A DNA stretch of 64,000 bases, taken from assembly GCF_029360765.1 (NCBI RefSeq), contig NZ_JARKNA010000012.1:62001-126000 (forward strand). Direction: 5' to 3'. Source of the DNA: Terrimonas pollutisoli (lineage in GTDB: Bacteria > Bacteroidota > Bacteroidia > Chitinophagales > Chitinophagaceae). The notes beneath the pieces are model-generated. The model worked only from the letters and a program-made list of their open reading frames with translations, was not told the origin of the DNA and searched no databases. Made by a program: the position numbers and the translations under genes. This document shows, piece by piece, positions 61,553 through 64,000 of the stretch (its first letter is position 1; each line of letters begins with the position of its first letter).

Positions 61553-61912
61553 ATGAACAGAAAAGAATTACAGGAAAGAACTAAAAAGTTTCATGTGGAT
61601 GTAATTAAACTTTGCAGTGGTTTTCCAAGAAATGCTGCTGGATTTGAAACTGCAAAACAATTAATCAGGGCTGCAGGTTCTGTTGGATCAAATTATAGAG
61701 CCACAGTAAGAGCAAAGTCGGATGCTGACTTTATTTATAAAATTGAAATCGTCTTGGAAGAGGCTGATGAAAGTCATTACTGGCTGGAAGTTTCGAGAGA
61801 TGCAGAATTAGCAAAAGGGGCAGAACTAAACAGACTAATTGGTGAAGCAAACGAACTCACAGCTATTTTTGCTGCAACTGATAAAACGGCTAAGAAGAAT
61901 AAAAGACGATAA
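61553..61912 (+). CDS. Four-helix-bundle (23S rRNA IVP-type) protein
   Basis: A 119-aa protein with the IVP/four-helix-bundle pattern: RTKKFHVDVIKLCSGFPRNAAGFETAKQLIRAAGSVGSNYRATVRAKSDADFIYKIEIVLEEADESHYWLE, ending in a basic tail. Such genes are typically found within intervening sequences of 23S rRNA or as free-standing genes in intergenic DNA and are suspected mobile passengers. It has no role in heme synthesis. Here it sits exactly between hemF and hemB and is flanked on both sides by the same short repeats. Confidence 0.92.
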   Translation: MNRKELQERTKKFHVDVIKLCSGFPRNAAGFETAKQLIRAAGSVGSNYRATVRAKSDADFIYKIEIVLEEADESHYWLEVSRDAELAKGAELNRLIGEANELTAIFAATDKTAKKNKRR

Positions 61913-61924
61913 AGTTGATTTAGG

Positions 61925-62033
61925 GATGTCTGATTTAAAGATGTCTGATTTAGGGAAGATATCACCAAATCATACATCATATCAGACATTACCAAATCAT
62001 ACATCAGACATTACCAAATCATACATCAGACAT
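61925..62033. repeat. Right repeat cluster of the IVP cassette
   Basis: GATGTCTGATTT at 61925-61936 and 61940-61951, then opposite-orientation copies AAATCATACATCATATCAGACAT (61967-61989, with a small insertion), and perfect AAATCATACATCAGACAT at 61994-62011 and 62016-62033. The last copies are spaced 22 bp apart with TACC linkers and the cluster ends 3 nt before the hemB start codon. Confidence 0.87.
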
Positions 62034-62036
62034 TTT

Positions 62037-63011
62037 ATGTATTTACAACGACGAAACAGAATCCTCAGAACAAATCCTTCCATCAGATCCCTTGTTGCTG
62101 AAACTATGCTGACCCCGGCCGATTTTATCGCCCCGCTTTTTATTGATGAAGGGGAAAACATGAAGACAGAAATAGCTTCCATGCCGGGTTATTATCGGAA
62201 CAGTATAGATTTTACCGTAAAAGAAGTAAAAGAACTATGGAACCTGGGGATCAAATCTGTTTTACTTTTTATCAAATGCAGGGATGAAGAAAAAGATAAT
62301 ACGGGCAAAGAAGCGTGGAATCCCGATGGGCTGATGCAACGAAGCATCAAAGCAATCAAAGAGGCTGTGCCGGATATACTGGTGATGACAGATGTAGCAC
62401 TTGACCCCTACTCTACCTATGGCCACGACGGGATTGTAAAAGATGGTGAGATCATTAATGACGAAACGGTAGAAGCGCTTTGCAAAATGAGTGTGAGCCA
62501 TGCCCGGGCCGGCGCCGATTTCGTAGCACCCAGTGATATGATGGATGGCCGCATCGGCGCCATAAGAAAATTTTTGGAAGATAACGGTTTTACCAAAACA
62601 GGTATCATGAGCTACAGCGCTAAATATGCTTCCTGCTTTTATGGTCCGTTCAGGGATGCACTGGATAGTGCGCCGGGCTTTGGTGATAAAAAAACCTACC
62701 AGATGGATTATGCCAACCGCCGTGAAGCCATCAAAGAAACATTAATGGATGTGGAGGAAGGTGCAGATATTGTAATGGTAAAACCTGCCATGGCTTATCT
62801 CGACATTATTCGTGAAGTAAAAAATGCCGTCACTGTTCCTGTGAGTGCTTATCATGTCAGCGGTGAATATGCGATGATCAAAGCAGCCGCAGAGAAAGGT
62901 TGGATCAATGAAGAGAAAGCTATCATCGAGAGCCTGACCTCTATCAAACGTGCCGGTGCCGATCTCATTGCTACTTATTTTGCCAAACAGGCAGTAAAAC
63001 TGATTTCATAA
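62037..63011 (+). CDS. hemB: Delta-aminolevulinic acid dehydratase (porphobilinogen synthase)
   Basis: A 324-aa enzyme joining two 5-aminolevulinate molecules. The start is the ATG at 62037 (MYLQRRNRILRTNPSIRSLV); the frame is open further left only through the repeat DNA. Catalytic Lys196 in IMSYSAKYASCFYGPFRDA and Lys249 in VMVKPAMAYLDIIREVK. The zinc-binding Cys triad is missing (ALDPYSTYGHDG), so it is the Mg-type enzyme. Its 5' leader is made of the repeats described above, and I see no clear ribosome-binding site. Confidence 0.96.
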   Translation: MYLQRRNRILRTNPSIRSLVAETMLTPADFIAPLFIDEGENMKTEIASMPGYYRNSIDFTVKEVKELWNLGIKSVLLFIKCRDEEKDNTGKEAWNPDGLMQRSIKAIKEAVPDILVMTDVALDPYSTYGHDGIVKDGEIINDETVEALCKMSVSHARAGADFVAPSDMMDGRIGAIRKFLEDNGFTKTGIMSYSAKYASCFYGPFRDALDSAPGFGDKKTYQMDYANRREAIKETLMDVEEGADIVMVKPAMAYLDIIREVKNAVTVPVSAYHVSGEYAMIKAAAEKGWINEEKAIIESLTSIKRAGADLIATYFAKQAVKLIS

Positions 63012-63013
63012 TT

Positions 63014-63066
63014 AAGGATCAAAGATCCTTTCACTTTTCACTTCTCACTTTTCATTTTTTACTATC
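63014..63066. repeat. Hairpin and pyrimidine repeat in the hemB-hemL spacer
   Basis: AAGGATC-AAA-GATCCTT (63014-63030) is a perfect 7-bp hairpin, followed by TCACTTTTCACTTCTCACTT and TTCATTTTTT. Same style as the tract at 31440-31541. The hairpin plus T-run could act as an attenuating terminator between hemB and hemL. Confidence 0.6.
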
Positions 63067-64000
63067 ATGTACAACAACAGCCAGTCTCTTTTCTCCCGTG
63101 CACAGCAATCTATTCCCGGTGGCGTCAATTCACCGGTAAGAGCATTCAAAGGTGTAGGCGGTACTCCGCTTTTTATAGCAAAAGCAAAAGGCAGTTACCT
63201 GTATGATGCAGATGGCAATCAATACATCGATTATATTGCCAGCTGGGGCCCGCTGATCCTGGGTCATGCCTACGAACCAGTGGTGAAAGCTATACAGGAA
63301 AAAGTATTGGATGGAACATCATTTGGTGCGCCTACAGAACTGGAAATAGAAATGGCGGAACTTATAAAGATGATGGCGCCAAATATTGACCTGGTAAGAA
63401 TGGTGAGCAGCGGTACTGAAGCCTGTATGAGTGCTATCAGGCTTGCACGAGGATATACTGGCAGAAATAAATTTATCAAATTTGAAGGTTGCTATCATGG
63501 ACATGCTGATGCGTTTTTGATAAAAGCCGGAAGCGGTGCGGCTACCCTGGGTATTCAACATGTGCCGGGGATACCTGCAGCGGTAGCGGATGATACATTG
63601 ACTGCGCCTTATAATGATTTGAGTGCCGTTGAAAAATTAATTGAACAAAATAAAAACCAGGTCGCCGCTATTATCATTGAGCCGGTGGCGGGCAATATGG
63701 GTTGTATTTTACCAAAACCCGGATTTTTAGAAGGACTTCGCAACCTTTGTACCCGTGAAAATATCGTGTTGATCTTTGACGAAGTGATGACCGGGTTCAG
63801 ATTATCAACCGGTGGCGCACAACAAACGTTGAAGATTGACGCCGATCTTGTCACCTATGGAAAAGTCATTGGCGCCGGTTTGCCCGTTGGTGCTTTTGGT
63901 GGCAAAAAAGAGATCATGGAGTGCATTGCTCCGCTCGGAAATGTATACCAGGCTGGAACGCTCAGCGGTAACCCGGTTGCGATGATTGCAGGTTATACGC
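63067..64000 (+). CDS. hemL: Glutamate-1-semialdehyde 2,1-aminomutase (3' end outside window)
   Basis: Runs off the right edge; 311 codons are present of a usual ~430. PLP-dependent aminomutase making 5-aminolevulinate. Opening YNNSQSLFSRAQQSIPGGVNSPVRAFKGVGG, SWGPLILGHAYEPV, VSSGTEACMSAIRLARG and FEGCYHGHADAF; the PLP Lys is in ADLVTYGKVIGAGLPVGAFGG. Together with hemA it makes ALA from glutamate by the C5 route. Confidence 0.97.
   Translation, partial: MYNNSQSLFSRAQQSIPGGVNSPVRAFKGVGGTPLFIAKAKGSYLYDADGNQYIDYIASWGPLILGHAYEPVVKAIQEKVLDGTSFGAPTELEIEMAELIKMMAPNIDLVRMVSSGTEACMSAIRLARGYTGRNKFIKFEGCYHGHADAFLIKAGSGAATLGIQHVPGIPAAVADDTLTAPYNDLSAVEKLIEQNKNQVAAIIIEPVAGNMGCILPKPGFLEGLRNLCTRENIVLIFDEVMTGFRLSTGGAQQTLKIDADLVTYGKVIGAGLPVGAFGGKKEIMECIAPLGNVYQAGTLSGNPVAMIAGYT

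Larger units (their letters stand above)
61449..62036 (+). mobile_element. Repeat-bracketed IVP cassette inserted in the heme operon
   Basis: The four-helix-bundle gene with its left (61449-61541) and right (61925-62033) repeat clusters makes a ~585-bp unit from 6 bp after hemF to 3 bp before hemB. The organisation suggests a non-autonomous element or an expanding repeat unit. No transposase or recombinase is encoded in it and no target-site duplication is obvious. Confidence 0.65.

Noticed and set aside
61449..62033. CRISPR array around the IVP gene
   Set aside because: The repeats are in both orientations, irregularly spaced and linked by 3-15 nt instead of unique 25-40 nt spacers, and no cas gene is present.
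1..64000. tRNA or rRNA genes and prophage
   Set aside because: No cloverleaf-like or rRNA-like sequence, and no phage structural, integrase or transposase gene was seen when reading the gaps by eye; a tRNA scan would be needed to exclude small ones fully.

Overview
The window looks like chromosomal DNA of a Bacteroidota bacterium, most likely Chitinophagaceae or a close relative. The reasons are a type IX secretion (T9SS) type B sorting domain, a PorP/SprF-like protein next to an OmpA-family protein, GlxA/AraC, SYLF, DUF1569 and DinB accessory genes, Bacteroidota-style lipoproteins, moderate G+C, weak Shine-Dalgarno sequences and many short intergenic repeats. I see no tRNA, rRNA, CRISPR array, prophage or intact insertion sequence. 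This identification rests on protein families and not on a phylogenetic marker.

Layout. (1) 1-7.4 kb, plus strand: the end of a large surface adhesin built of 17 repeats of about 69 aa and ending in a T9SS sorting domain, then a PorP/SprF-like outer-membrane protein and a TPR/PD40/OmpA protein. (2) 7.5-20.2 kb: mostly single accessory genes on both strands (D-lactate dehydrogenase, DinB, SYLF, nucleotidyltransferase, ankyrin protein, amidohydrolase, TPR protein, histone-deacetylase-like enzyme, VOC protein, a DUF6786-like lipoprotein). (3) 20.3-20.6 kb: the remnant of a membrane-anchored class III nucleotide cyclase whose middle has been deleted. (4) 20.7-29.6 kb: a run of orphan minus-strand genes (ankyrin protein, lipoprotein, a possible caspase-fold protein, two MDR oxidoreductases, membrane proteins, DUF1569, alpha/beta hydrolase). 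Several spacers here share short related sequence blocks, giving a gene-cassette-like appearance. (5) 29.7-34.8 kb: GMC oxidoreductase, Tat-exported TIM-barrel isomerase, a secreted two-repeat protein and thiolase. (6) 35-38.4 kb: small proteins, a cupin, a receiver-like protein without the phosphoacceptor Asp, a lipoprotein and a GlxA-type regulator. (7) 38.6-42.2 kb: a tight plus-strand cluster (VOC, SRPBCC, two DHFR-like proteins, DinB, a small ferredoxin-like protein, YceI). (8) 42.3-48.5 kb: small alarmone-hydrolase-like HD protein, two carbohydrate deacetylases, a GNAT, a lipoprotein and a DUF3095 protein with cyclase-like motifs. (9) 48.6-51.4 kb: an ECF-type sigma factor with a probable membrane anti-sigma protein and two exported proteins. 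(10) 51.4-54.4 kb: transglutaminase-like protein, GH18 chitinase, MmcQ/YjbR protein. (11) 54.5-64 kb: an almost complete heme pathway.

Heme locus. hemJ and hemH read leftward. hemA, hemC, hemD, hemE, hemF, hemB and hemL read rightward, with hemL cut by the window end. Together they cover glutamyl-tRNA to protoheme through the oxygen-dependent HemF and through HemJ. The hemF-hemB spacer holds a four-helix-bundle (IVP-type) gene bracketed on both sides by copies of an 11-18 bp repeat in both orientations, and the last repeat ends 3 nt before the hemB ATG. Simple purine- or pyrimidine-rich repeats fill the hemJ-hemH and hemB-hemL spacers.

Strongest leads: the repeat-bracketed IVP cassette in the heme operon, the cassette-like orphan-gene island with recurring spacer blocks, the deleted cyclase, the possible stand-alone caspase-fold protein, the cyclase-like DUF3095 protein, and the three-unit higher-order repeat in the adhesin.
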